Source of the DNA: DASRJJ01 sp050730855 | GTDB taxonomy: Bacteria; Patescibacteriota; Saccharimonadia; Saccharimonadales; UBA4665 | Direction: 5' to 3' | Length of the DNA stretch: 64,000 nucleotides | NCBI GenBank assembly: GCA_050730855.1 | Contig: JBOHNU010000004.1 | Coordinates: 32,971 to 96,970 of the forward strand | Part shown: one piece after another, positions 52,106 to 61,300 of the stretch | How the letters are laid out: every line of letters begins with the position of its first letter | Numbering within the stretch: position 1 is the first letter of the stretch | The notes under the pieces: generated by a model | The model's input: the letters and a program-made list of their open reading frames with translations, nothing else | The model's database searches: none | What the model was told of the DNA's origin: nothing | Made by a program: the position numbers and the translations under genes

Positions 52106-53629
52106 ATGGAAAACGCTAACGCAAAGATAGGGCAGCTTGTCGCCCAAATAAGGCAAGAACGAGGCCTAACCCAGGCGGAGTTTGCCAAACGCCTGCACAC
52201 CAGCCAATCGGCAGTCAACCGCATCGAGCACGGCAAGCAAAACGTCAGCATGGAAACGCTGGGACGCATCAGCGACGTACTGAACAAACAGCTTATTTCG
52301 CTTAGCGGCAAGGGCGTTAACTTACGCATCGAGGGCGGCCACGAACTTTCCGGCGAAATTACTCTCAAAAATAGCAAAAACGCCGCAGTGGGGCTACTGT
52401 GCGCCAGCCTCCTAAACTACGGTGTTACCAGGTTTGTAAACTTCCCCAAAATTGAGGAAGTTTTTCGTATTATTGAGGTTCTTACCAGCATCGGTGTTCA
52501 GGTTAAATGGGTAAGCGGCCACGACCTGGAGATCCGCCGGCCGCAAAAACTAAAACTAGAGAACATCGATGCCGAGGCGGCGCGCAAAACCCGCTCGGTT
52601 CTGATGCTGCTTGGCCCGCTGATGCATGATTATAAATTATTTGAAATACCCTACGCCGGCGGTTGCAAACTAGGCGAACGCACCGTGGAGCCGCATCTGT
52701 TTGCGCTGGAAAAATTTGGCGTGCATGTTGATTCTCCACGCGGCCACTACGAGGTTAAGGTCAAGAAAAAGCCGGCCGGCCGCGTTGTGCTGTACGAAAC
52801 CGGCGACACCGTTACCGAAAACGCCATCATGGCTGCCGCTCGCACGCCCGAAGAAACCACTATCCAGTACGCCAGCGCTAACTATTCCGTCCAAGACGTC
52901 TGCTTCTTCCTTAAAAAGCTGGGCGTTAAAATTGATGGTATAGGCAGCACTGTGTTGACGATGAAGGGCGTACCACACATCAAGAAGAACATAACCTACG
53001 CGCTGGCCGAAGACCCGATCGAGGCCATGATGTTTATCTCGGCCGCGGTTGTTACCAACTCGCAAATTACCATCCGGCGTGTGCCCATCGACTTTTTGAG
53101 CCTAGAGATTTATAAGCTACAGAAAATGGGTCTGCGCATTGACCAAACTGAACGTTACAAGGCTGCAAATGGTCACACCGACCTGGTTGACCTGACCGTT
53201 CACAAGCACAACGGCCAGCTAAAGGCGTTGCAGGATAAAATCCATCCGAACGTCTACCCCGCTGGGATTAACGCCGACAACCTGCCGTACTTTGTGCCGA
53301 TTGCCGCCGTTGCCGACGGCCGCACGCTCATCCATGACTGGATGTACGAAAACCGCGCCATCCACATGACCGAAATGACTAAAATCGGCACGAACATCGA
53401 GCTAGCCGACCCGCACCGCCTGTACATTCAGGGACCAACGAAATTCTCGCACAACGACGTGGTATGCCCGCCAGCATTACGCCCCGCCAGCCTGCTGCTC
53501 ATCGGCATGTTAGCCGCCGACGGCGTGTCCGTGCTGCGCAACATTTACACCATTAACCGCGGCTACGAAGATATTGCCGAGCGGCTAAATAGCCTGGGCG
53601 CCAAAATCCAGGTCTTCCGTGATATTTAA
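52106..53629 (+). CDS. murA: XRE HTH fused to UDP-GlcNAc 1-carboxyvinyltransferase (MurA)
   Basis: Residues 1-65 form an XRE-type HTH (IRQERGLTQAEFAKRLHTSQ then SAVNRIEHGKQNVSMETL). Residues 70-507 form MurA, with the substrate Lys-Asn pair in KNSKNAA, the catalytic Cys187 in AGGCKLGER and a late RNIYTINRGYEDI. MurA starts peptidoglycan synthesis from UDP-GlcNAc and PEP. The Cys suggests fosfomycin sensitivity is possible. Stand-alone MurA is about 420 aa; the extra DNA-binding domain suggests the enzyme also senses or regulates transcription. Confidence 0.93.
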   Translation: MENANAKIGQLVAQIRQERGLTQAEFAKRLHTSQSAVNRIEHGKQNVSMETLGRISDVLNKQLISLSGKGVNLRIEGGHELSGEITLKNSKNAAVGLLCASLLNYGVTRFVNFPKIEEVFRIIEVLTSIGVQVKWVSGHDLEIRRPQKLKLENIDAEAARKTRSVLMLLGPLMHDYKLFEIPYAGGCKLGERTVEPHLFALEKFGVHVDSPRGHYEVKVKKKPAGRVVLYETGDTVTENAIMAAARTPEETTIQYASANYSVQDVCFFLKKLGVKIDGIGSTVLTMKGVPHIKKNITYALAEDPIEAMMFISAAVVTNSQITIRRVPIDFLSLEIYKLQKMGLRIDQTERYKAANGHTDLVDLTVHKHNGQLKALQDKIHPNVYPAGINADNLPYFVPIAAVADGRTLIHDWMYENRAIHMTEMTKIGTNIELADPHRLYIQGPTKFSHNDVVCPPALRPASLLLIGMLAADGVSVLRNIYTINRGYEDIAERLNSLGAKIQVFRDI

Positions 53630-53644
53630 ATAGCAGTGTCCGGG

Positions 53645-53749
53645 CTACGGCTGCAAGCTACTGTCGGCCGTCTGATTTGCCCACACCAAAAACCCAATTG
53701 CCGCCAACAGCAAGATTACCAGCAGAACCGTCCGCTGCCACTCTTTCAT
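53645..53749 (-). CDS. 34-aa single-pass membrane protein downstream of the sortase
   Basis: The short ORF starts KEWQRTVLLVILLLAAIGF, one membrane helix, followed by a polar tail. Its ATG overlaps the sortase stop (ATGA), with GGAGG in the sortase end as ribosome site. It is probably translated with the sortase; function unknown. Confidence 0.65.
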   Translation of the reverse strand: MKEWQRTVLLVILLLAAIGFLVWANQTADSSLQP

Positions 53750-54330
53750 ACCGCCTCCTCTAGCAGCTTAGCCACTATCACTAGCCGGTTCTCCACACTC
53801 CAAACCGGCGTGCAGGTGTAGAGAGTCAGTTGCGGCTCGGGCGTGCCAGCCTCCACCGAAAGTTCAGTCGCCGGCACCACACGGATGTCGGCCACCTGAT
53901 ACTGGTAAACTTTACCTTGCCAATGCACCGTAACCCGGTCTCCGCGCTCCACCTTATCCAGGTGATAAAACACGCCAGTAGGGTCTTTATAGGTAAAACG
54001 ATGGCCAACCAACACCGTATTCCCGCCTTTGTCGGGCGTACTGGTGTGCGGCACGCGCCATACTCCACTACTTAGCGCTCCTATGCCGCCGCCATAGATA
54101 GCCTCTTGCATGGCAAGCCTGGGGATAAACAGCCTGTCCCCGGCCACTTGCTGCTGAGCCGGAGGCAAATCATCCGGGTTGGCCGCCGGGCTATGCACTA
54201 AGTTCTTTACGGGAGATTCGTGCCCAAGCCACCAGCCAACCTGCGGCAAAAATGGCGCGGCAATAATGTACAGCGCGATGGCAATAACAGCAACTGTTAA
54301 ATAGTTATTAACGACTCGCAACCTATCCAT
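53746..54330 (-). CDS. sortase (class E/D-like)
   Basis: The 194-aa protein has an N-terminal membrane helix (10-30) and a sortase barrel with His110 (LVGHRF), Cys173 (LYTCTPV) and Arg182 (ENRLVIVA), the full catalytic triad. It acts outside the membrane and anchors proteins with LPxTG-like signals. Two candidates are in the window: LPNTG (12590-13996) and LVKTG (54498-57032, next door and divergent). Confidence 0.93.
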   Translation of the reverse strand: MDRLRVVNNYLTVAVIAIALYIIAAPFLPQVGWWLGHESPVKNLVHSPAANPDDLPPAQQQVAGDRLFIPRLAMQEAIYGGGIGALSSGVWRVPHTSTPDKGGNTVLVGHRFTYKDPTGVFYHLDKVERGDRVTVHWQGKVYQYQVADIRVVPATELSVEAGTPEPQLTLYTCTPVWSVENRLVIVAKLLEEAV

Positions 54331-54468
54331 GATCTACATTATACTACCGGTCAGACGTATTATAGGAGCAGTATATTTATCGATCGCAAAAACTATTGCA
54401 TTACTGCAAAAATAATCACATAATTCGTTATAACAACAAAAAAGTGTTCCAATCATCCTTTAAGTAAG

Positions 54469-54485
54469 TTGGGGCGTACGCCCAA
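54469..54485 (+). promoter_or_regulatory. hairpin abutting the ribosome site of the surface-protein gene
   Basis: TTGGGGCGTACGCCCAA folds into a GC-rich hairpin with one unpaired G. Its last two bases belong to the AAGGAG ribosome site (54484-54489). It could hinder translation of the gene at 54498. Confidence 0.45.
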
Positions 54486-54497
54486 GGAGACCACCCA

Positions 54498-57032
54498 ATG
54501 GTACAAACACTACAGAAAAAGATAGTCAGAGTTGCCAGCGTGTTTGCCGCTGGCGTTTTATTGTTAACGCAATTCGCCTTTGCGCCCCTCGCTGGCGCGA
54601 CCAGCGGGGGATATAATGCTGTTTTGCACAGCCCCTTGCCGCCGGCAAGCACAGATACTTTCGTCTGGAAAATTACCGGCTCCAAACCAGGGCGCGGTGA
54701 AGAGATTAGCCACATCACGCTTAACGGCTGCTGGACGAAGCACGCCCTTAAATCCGTAACGATTACCGCCGGTACTAAAGAGCTGAAGGAAGATGGAACC
54801 ATCAAGGTAGACGACCTCCAAGACGACGACCTGCCACTTACCGTAACGGTGGTGTTTAAGCAGGCTTACGCCTCGACCGGAACGGCCAATATTTTTGTAA
54901 AAACCGGCGGCGGGCCAAGCGCCGGCTTTGGCTACCAAACAGCCGGACCGAACTGCCAGGCACCGGAATACGGCAAAATCGAAGTAAATAAAAAAGTGGA
55001 TAGTGACGGCAACAACGTATACGAAGGCGGGAACGGCACGGCCAATGGCCTAGGATTCCGCTGGGGTGTCGATGGCGAAACGCCCGCGCACACCATGGGC
55101 AGCCATGCGGCAGCCACGGTTGGCACGCACACAGTCACCGAAAAAATGGTGAACGGCTATGTCTTTACCGGCTGGTACTACACCCACGACAGTCACTACA
55201 GCTGCGCCAAACCGCGCGGCACCACACTTCCTGTCGAGATCAATGTCGAGAAAGGCAAAACTAAAAAAATAACCCTGTGCAACCAAGCCAAAAACGGCAA
55301 TATTACCATCGTCAAAGATGCCCAGCCAAACAACGACCAAAACTTTTACTTCAAAATTAGCAAGCAAAACAGCCCATGGGATCAAAACTTTACTCTGGAC
55401 GACGACGGCAACAGCGGCAACCAGCATTCCAATACCAAATCGTTTGACAACTTGCTGGCCGGCACTTACATAGTCACCGAAAACGGCACTAACGGCTGGA
55501 CTCTGGGCGACATAGTTTGCTCCGAAGGCGCCAATGTCATTACCGACAAAGCCAACCGCAAGGCAACAATAGCCATCGATCACGACGATGCCGTAACCTG
55601 CACATTCGTAAACCAAAAGAACGGCAAGCTCAAGGTATACAAACATACCGACCCTGCGGGTGATCAAACCGACTTCGCCATTGAGGCAGCCGCTGTTAGC
55701 GGCACGGTTTTGAGCGACCCGACCAAACTGATCGCCGACGGTGAATACGAAACATTCTACGTCACCCAAGGCACCTATACCGTTAACGAAACGCTGCCAG
55801 CCGGCTGGGCGCAAACCCAAAACACCTGCGCCAACGTAGTGGTTAGCGCCGATAATTTGTACGCAACCTGCCACATCACCAACACCAAGCAAGCCAAACT
55901 CAAAATAGTCAAAGACGCCTATCCCGCCGAAGGCCAAGACTTCAACTTCTCATCTGCCTTGGGCAACTTTAGCCTCAAAGATGACGACTCCCGGCAATTT
56001 AGCGGCCTGAACCCTGGTATCTACACTGTCAGCGAAGATGCGCTGGCCAACTGGGATTTGACAAACCTCGTCTGCTCTGGCGCCGACAGCTACAGCGTCG
56101 ACTGGCAAAACCGCTCCGTAAACGTAACCCTCAAGGCTGGCAACGACGCCACCTGTACTTTTACAAACGAACAGCGTAGCGCCATCCATGGCTACAAGTT
56201 CGAAGATACTAATGGCAACGGCCAATGGGACGATGGCGAAGGCACTCTCGAAGGCTGGATCATCCGCCTAGCCGAACTGTGCGAAGGCGAGGGTTCCGAA
56301 ACTGTTGTCTGCGAAGGTAGCGAGCAGTCCGCCACCACCAACCAATACGGTTACTACCGCTTCGAAGGTTTGCAAGCCGGTTATTACATAGTCTGCGAAG
56401 GCCAGCAAGACGGCTGGATGCAAACTTATCCCTTAGGCGAAGACTGCCATTACACCGAGCTAGGCGGCCAGGGCGACGAACAATACGGCAACTTCGGCAA
56501 CTTCCAGCTAGGTCAGGTAGGAGGCGTTAAGTTTAACGACATAAACGGCAATGGCCAGCGCGACAACGACGAGCCGCTTTTGAAGGACTGGGAAGTTACC
56601 CTTACAACAGTGTGCGAAAACCGCGACTTGTTGAGCACCCAGACCCTTAGCGTCAACTCCTGCGCCGCGCCGCAAGTTACCAAAACGGACGCCCAAGGCA
56701 GGTACAGCTTCGGGAACCTCCAGCCAGGCGCCTACAAAGTATGCGAAACGCAAAAAACCACCTGGCAGCAAACATACCCCGGCACCAAAGACGGCTGCCA
56801 CCAGTTCGCCATCAACACATCCGGCCAGGTAATAGCCGCTGACTTCGGCAACAAAGCCAAACCGCAAATTCTAGGCGACCAGACCTCGCCTCACGTGCTT
56901 GGCACAGCTACCACCTTAGTTAAAACCGGTTCGCCAACTGCCGCCAAGAGCATTGCAATCGGCCTAAGCATCCTGGGCGCCCTCGGCGCAATTCACTTCC
57001 TTCACTCCCGCCGCAAAGACTATGCCAAGTAG
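54498..57032 (+). CDS. large SdrD/SpaA-like surface protein with LVKTG sorting signal
   Basis: The 844-aa protein has a signal peptide (ending near LAGATS), an N-terminal domain with NGCWT, then repeated SpaA/prealbumin-like modules that carry TYTVxE strands and 'CTFVN/CTFTN' ends (about 160-560), and two SdrD B-like modules beginning GYKFEDTNGNGQWDDGEG and GVKFNDINGNGQRDNDEP with calcium-loop Asp/Asn. It ends LVKTG, a hydrophobic helix and RRKDYAK. It should be wall-anchored by the adjacent sortase. AAGGAG is 8 nt upstream. Confidence 0.9.
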   Translation: MVQTLQKKIVRVASVFAAGVLLLTQFAFAPLAGATSGGYNAVLHSPLPPASTDTFVWKITGSKPGRGEEISHITLNGCWTKHALKSVTITAGTKELKEDGTIKVDDLQDDDLPLTVTVVFKQAYASTGTANIFVKTGGGPSAGFGYQTAGPNCQAPEYGKIEVNKKVDSDGNNVYEGGNGTANGLGFRWGVDGETPAHTMGSHAAATVGTHTVTEKMVNGYVFTGWYYTHDSHYSCAKPRGTTLPVEINVEKGKTKKITLCNQAKNGNITIVKDAQPNNDQNFYFKISKQNSPWDQNFTLDDDGNSGNQHSNTKSFDNLLAGTYIVTENGTNGWTLGDIVCSEGANVITDKANRKATIAIDHDDAVTCTFVNQKNGKLKVYKHTDPAGDQTDFAIEAAAVSGTVLSDPTKLIADGEYETFYVTQGTYTVNETLPAGWAQTQNTCANVVVSADNLYATCHITNTKQAKLKIVKDAYPAEGQDFNFSSALGNFSLKDDDSRQFSGLNPGIYTVSEDALANWDLTNLVCSGADSYSVDWQNRSVNVTLKAGNDATCTFTNEQRSAIHGYKFEDTNGNGQWDDGEGTLEGWIIRLAELCEGEGSETVVCEGSEQSATTNQYGYYRFEGLQAGYYIVCEGQQDGWMQTYPLGEDCHYTELGGQGDEQYGNFGNFQLGQVGGVKFNDINGNGQRDNDEPLLKDWEVTLTTVCENRDLLSTQTLSVNSCAAPQVTKTDAQGRYSFGNLQPGAYKVCETQKTTWQQTYPGTKDGCHQFAINTSGQVIAADFGNKAKPQILGDQTSPHVLGTATTLVKTGSPTAAKSIAIGLSILGALGAIHFLHSRRKDYAK

Positions 57033-57052
57033 CGCAAATAACGCCCTAACGC

Positions 57053-57081
57053 TTGCATCTTGTAAAAATAAATGATATGAT
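57053..57081 (+). promoter_or_regulatory. promoter of the GT2/GH18 operon
   Basis: TTGCAT (57053-57058), 17 nt and TATGAT (57076-57081) give a leader of about 55 nt that ends in AAAAGGAAG before the ATG at 57144. Confidence 0.65.
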
Positions 57082-57143
57082 TATGTAAATTTGGAGTGGC
57101 CGACTTTTGCATTGGCTTACTTCAGTTAAAAGGAAGTGTGGGC

Positions 57144-59435
57144 ATGAGCAATAACGTAGCCAAGAAGCAAATGAAACGAAGACGTCAGTGGGGCGCCGAG
57201 CGCAATACCCAACCATTACCGATCGTGCATGATCGGCCAACAACTCGCAAGATCGCGATGAGTCGGCTGGCTATTGTGGTTACCGTCGTGTTGTGGGCGG
57301 CTTACGTTATTGCCACAATCTTGCGCCAGTTCTTTGAAGGACCGCAGAGTTTTGACTTTACACTACAAGCGTTTGGCTACCTGATTGTCGTAACCTTCCT
57401 TACTTTTTCTGCCCTAATGTATCTGATTGCCCGCCAGGGTGCCTTGCAACGATTTAGTACGCACAAACGCGTGCCACGTGCCGAGCTTGACCGACACTTT
57501 GCTGCCGAAAGCGACTCATCTATTACCATGCTCGTGCCATCGTACGCCGAGGAAACCGAAGTTATCCGCAAGACCTTACTGTCTGCCGCGTTGCAGGAAT
57601 ATCCCGGAAAGAGAGTCGTACTACTAATTGACGACAAACCAAATCCCACAAACCCAACCGTTGCCGACCAGCTAAATGCCACCCGACAGGTCGGTAACGA
57701 CATCACGAAGTTGATGGCCGAGCCACGCAAACGCTTTACGGAGGCGCTGGCTACCTTTGAGCAGAAAAACCAAAAATCAACCCACGTTGGCGCCGAGGTT
57801 CTGAAAAATATTTCAGGTCACTATGCCTGGGCAGCAACCGGGTTGTACAAACTGGCCGATCAAGAAATTATTGAAGACCACGTAGACGAATTTTTCGCCG
57901 ATCAGGTATTACGCGAGCTGGCGCACGAACTCCAGTTAACAGCCGACGCGCTAGCCGCTTCTGCCAAAGCAGGAGCTAAGCTGCCGACCGACCGCGTCCG
58001 CCAGTTGTACCGCCGTTTGTGCTGGATCTTTACCGCCGAGCTAAGTGTGTTTGAGCGCAAGAAGTACGCCTCGCTATCCAACGAAGCAAACAAGGCGATG
58101 AACCTAAACTCATACATCGGTCTGATGGGTGGCAGCTACCGCCAAGAACAAACCCCAGACGGGCCGATCCTCGTTAATACCGACAAGCCACGCAAGGATG
58201 ACCTTATTATCCCAGACAGCGAATTTGTGCTGACCTTGGACGCCGATTCAATCTTGCTTCGTGACTACTGTCTGCGTTTGGTCTACCTCCTACAACAGCC
58301 AGGCAACGAACGCGTAGCTGTAACCCAAACTCCGTACTCCTCGTTCCGAGGCGCTGGCTCGCGCATTGAGCGTTTGGCTGGCGCGACTACAGACATTCAA
58401 CATATCTTGCACCAAGGCATGAGTTACTACAACGCTACCTTCTGGGTTGGCGCCAACGCAGTTATCCGCAAGCAAGCACTCGAAGACATCGTTGAAAGCG
58501 AGTGGGTTGGCGGCTTCGAAATTAAACGTTATGTCCAGGATCGTACGGTCATCGAGGACACCGAATCCAGTATCGACCTTGCCCGCCACGGCTGGACACT
58601 TGTAAACTATCCGGAGCGCCTGAGCTACAGCGCCACGCCGCCCGACTTTGGCTCACTCGTTGTGCAGCGCCGACGCTGGGCAAACGGCGGCTTACTGATC
58701 TTACCTAAGCTGCTAGCGCAAATTCGTGACCGCCGTCGTAAGAATGAACATGTCTCCCGCGCCGAGGTTTTAATCCGCCTAAACTACATGGCGTCAATTG
58801 CTTGGGCTAGTTTTGGGCTTATCTTCCTACTTGCCTTCCCGTACGACAGTCGATTGCTAAGCCCCCTCGTGTTGCTTGCTGCGCTGCCATACTTCCTGGC
58901 TATGGCCAGCGACCTCAAGTATTGCGGCTACAAGCGCAGCGACATCTTCCGGATTTACGGCTTTAACCTTATCTTGTTACCGGTAAACCTAGCCGGCGTA
59001 CTTAAGTCTCTCCAGCAAGCCCTGAGTGGTAAAAAAATTCCGTTCGCCCGCACGCCAAAGATCAAAAACCGTACGGCATCGCCAATGCTATATGTAATCA
59101 TGCCGCTGATCATCGTCGGCTTCTCAGCCTTTACCTTATGGCGTGACGTTCAAGCCGAAAACTGGGCTAATGCTGTATTTGCCGGGTTTAACGTATTTGT
59201 CGCGGCGTGGGCAATCATGGCCTACATAGGTATCTGGAACACGGTTGTTGACACATGGCTTGGGCTAACCAAGTGGCTATACGTCGAGAACCGTCCTAAG
59301 GCAGCTGTTGCCGCCGCTACTAGCCAACCATCGCTAGACTGGCAAGCCATTTTATACCATGGTCACGCGCAAGAAGCAGTACCACTGGCACTACGTAATC
59401 AAATGCAAACGAAAAAGCGAGCATCACGATCATGA
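57144..59435 (+). CDS. membrane glycosyltransferase family 2 (polysaccharide synthase-like)
   Basis: The 763-aa protein has two N-terminal membrane helices, a GT2 domain with LVPSYAEETEVIRKTL, LIDDKPNP, the metal-site LTLDADS, the base EDTE and QRRRW, then several C-terminal helices. This is the layout of processive cellulose/hyaluronan/chitin synthases. An alpha-helical insert of about 170 residues separates the first Asp motif from DAD and is unusual. It overlaps the next gene by 4 nt (ATGA). Confidence 0.88.
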   Translation: MSNNVAKKQMKRRRQWGAERNTQPLPIVHDRPTTRKIAMSRLAIVVTVVLWAAYVIATILRQFFEGPQSFDFTLQAFGYLIVVTFLTFSALMYLIARQGALQRFSTHKRVPRAELDRHFAAESDSSITMLVPSYAEETEVIRKTLLSAALQEYPGKRVVLLIDDKPNPTNPTVADQLNATRQVGNDITKLMAEPRKRFTEALATFEQKNQKSTHVGAEVLKNISGHYAWAATGLYKLADQEIIEDHVDEFFADQVLRELAHELQLTADALAASAKAGAKLPTDRVRQLYRRLCWIFTAELSVFERKKYASLSNEANKAMNLNSYIGLMGGSYRQEQTPDGPILVNTDKPRKDDLIIPDSEFVLTLDADSILLRDYCLRLVYLLQQPGNERVAVTQTPYSSFRGAGSRIERLAGATTDIQHILHQGMSYYNATFWVGANAVIRKQALEDIVESEWVGGFEIKRYVQDRTVIEDTESSIDLARHGWTLVNYPERLSYSATPPDFGSLVVQRRRWANGGLLILPKLLAQIRDRRRKNEHVSRAEVLIRLNYMASIAWASFGLIFLLAFPYDSRLLSPLVLLAALPYFLAMASDLKYCGYKRSDIFRIYGFNLILLPVNLAGVLKSLQQALSGKKIPFARTPKIKNRTASPMLYVIMPLIIVGFSAFTLWRDVQAENWANAVFAGFNVFVAAWAIMAYIGIWNTVVDTWLGLTKWLYVENRPKAAVAAATSQPSLDWQAILYHGHAQEAVPLALRNQMQTKKRASRS

Positions 59436-61003
59436 AGCAAAAACCTGTAAAAACTGAACCTGAACGTCGCCTATCACCTTGGCGCGTTCTAATCGCACTA
59501 ATGCTTGTTGCCGGTATCGCCGCCGGAAGTTTCTACGGCCTTAAATACTGGAAAGCAGAACAGCCGACCGGTGCAGCCGCACCCTGGTTTGGTGCCTACG
59601 TCGACGTGACCGCCACCCCGACCTACAGCTTTGAACAACTGGGCACTACCGAGAACCGTAACGCGGTACTTTCGTTTATTGTATCGTCGCCCAGCGACCC
59701 CTGCACTCCATCGTGGGGCGCCGCATACACAATGGATCAGGCAAGCTCCGAGCTTGACCTAGACCGCCGCATCGCTCGCTTGCAACAACAAGAAGGCAGT
59801 ATCGCCGTCTCGTTTGGTGGCTTACTAAATGACGAACTGGCACTCAAATGTACCGACCCCATCGACTTGAAGAACGCTTATAAATCAGTTGTCGATAAAT
59901 ACAACATCGACACCATTGACCTCGATCTTGAACAATCCGGCCTGACCGACTCCACCGCTGGTGTCCGCCGCGCCACCGCTATTGCTGAACTGCAAAAAGA
60001 ACGGCGTGCTGCTGGCAAAAATCTCGCCGTATGGGTCACCTTGCCCGTTGCACCATTCGGCTTAACCGAAGACGGAACCAACGCTATTTCTTGGCTACTG
60101 GCGGGCGGCATTGACCTAGCCGGCGTAAACGTCATGACCATGGATTACGGTGGTAGCCGCCAAGAAGGCCAGTCCATGCAGGCCGCCTCTGAGAGCGCAC
60201 TTATCCAGACACATCGCCAACTCGGCATTCTATACGACCGCGCCGGCATTCACCTAAACAGCGCTACGCTGTGGACCAAACTTGGCGCAACACCAATGAT
60301 TGGCCAAAACGACGTAACCGAAGAAGTGTTTACGCTGGAAGACGCTAAGGGGTTTAACGACTTCGTCCGCGGCAAGGGCATGGGTCGCATGTCTATGTGG
60401 TCGGCCAACCGCGACATCACTTGCGGCGCTAACTACGTTGACCTCAAAATCGTATCAGACTCTTGCAGTGGCGTGGAGCAAAACAAAGGCGACTACAGCA
60501 CTATGCTTGGCAAGGGTTTTAGCACCAGTCTTTCAAAAAGCTCAGGTGCCGTAACCAGCGCAGAATCGTCTGGCGAGCAAGTTCCTGACGATCCGGCCTC
60601 TAGCCCATATCCTATCTGGACCGAAAACCAGGCCTACTTGCAGGGCGCTAAAGTCGTCTGGCACCATCACGTATACGTCGCCAAATGGTGGAACCAAGGC
60701 GAAGTACCAGACAACCCCGTGCTGCAATCATGGCAAACACCTTGGGAGCTTATTGGCCCAGTGCTGCCCGGCGAAAAACCAATCGAGCAAACTAAACTAC
60801 CTGCCGGTACCTTCCCTGAATGGATTGGCACGCAGGTTTACAACACCGGCGACCGTGTTCTGTTCGAAGGCGTGCCTTATCAGGCCAAATGGTGGAACCA
60901 AGGCGAAAGCCCAGCTGCCGCCTCGTCCAACGCTACCAGCTCGCCATGGACACCGCTAACGCAAACACAAATCAACGAAATCCTCGACAAAAAAACCAGC
61001 TAA
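59432..61003 (+). CDS. membrane-anchored GH18-like glycosidase with two chitin-binding modules
   Basis: The 523-aa protein has one N-terminal membrane helix (18-38), a GH18-type barrel (about 52-350) with the catalytic pattern DTIDLDLE (160-167, DxxDxDxE), and two CBM5/12-like modules, each with the AKWWNQGE core. GH18 enzymes hydrolyse beta-1,4-GlcNAc chains. Translational overlap with the GT2 synthase suggests that the pair makes and trims a GlcNAc-type polymer, or that the enzyme attacks host chitin. Confidence 0.85.
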   Translation: MKQKPVKTEPERRLSPWRVLIALMLVAGIAAGSFYGLKYWKAEQPTGAAAPWFGAYVDVTATPTYSFEQLGTTENRNAVLSFIVSSPSDPCTPSWGAAYTMDQASSELDLDRRIARLQQQEGSIAVSFGGLLNDELALKCTDPIDLKNAYKSVVDKYNIDTIDLDLEQSGLTDSTAGVRRATAIAELQKERRAAGKNLAVWVTLPVAPFGLTEDGTNAISWLLAGGIDLAGVNVMTMDYGGSRQEGQSMQAASESALIQTHRQLGILYDRAGIHLNSATLWTKLGATPMIGQNDVTEEVFTLEDAKGFNDFVRGKGMGRMSMWSANRDITCGANYVDLKIVSDSCSGVEQNKGDYSTMLGKGFSTSLSKSSGAVTSAESSGEQVPDDPASSPYPIWTENQAYLQGAKVVWHHHVYVAKWWNQGEVPDNPVLQSWQTPWELIGPVLPGEKPIEQTKLPAGTFPEWIGTQVYNTGDRVLFEGVPYQAKWWNQGESPAAASSNATSSPWTPLTQTQINEILDKKTS

Positions 61004-61053
61004 GGCTGCCCTACCCGACAGATCAAGAAATTGCTATACTGGGATAGAAACGA

Positions 61054-61128
61054 GCGGGTGTCGTATAACGGCTAATACTCTAGTTTTCCAAACTAGCAAT
61101 GGGGTTTCGACTACCCCCACCCGCACCA
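61054..61128 (+). tRNA. tRNA-Gly (anticodon UCC)
   Basis: The acceptor GCGGGTG pairs with CACCCGC, and the anticodon stem CTAGT/ACTAG closes loop TTTCCAA (anticodon UCC). The T arm is GGGGT-TTCGACT-ACCCC. CCA is encoded (61126-61128). Confidence 0.92.
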
Positions 61129-61187
61129 CTTTGTGGCTAACGTGCGGGGTGTTCCGTGCACGCTCGCCCGAGTTTCGCAAAATTTCT

Positions 61188-61264
61188 GCCCCGGTAGCTC
61201 AGCTGGATAGAGCAAGAGACTTCTAAGCTCGAGGCCGTTGGTTCGAATCCAACCCGGGGTACCA
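61188..61264 (+). tRNA. tRNA-Arg (anticodon UCU)
   Basis: The acceptor GCCCCGG pairs with CCGGGGT, and the T arm is GTTGG-TTCGAAT-CCAAC. The loop CTTCTAA gives anticodon UCU. The anticodon stem AGAGA/GCTCG has only three Watson-Crick pairs flanked by A-G mismatches. CCA is encoded (61262-61264). Confidence 0.88.
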
Positions 61265-61300
61265 TAGTTCCCAAGGAATAGTGAGCGCCATAATCGTCAT

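Noticed and set aside
55050..55937. 295-codon open frame on the minus strand
   Set aside because: It is the shadow of the repetitive, GC-biased SdrD/SpaA-like gene and shows low-complexity hydrophobic text without domains.
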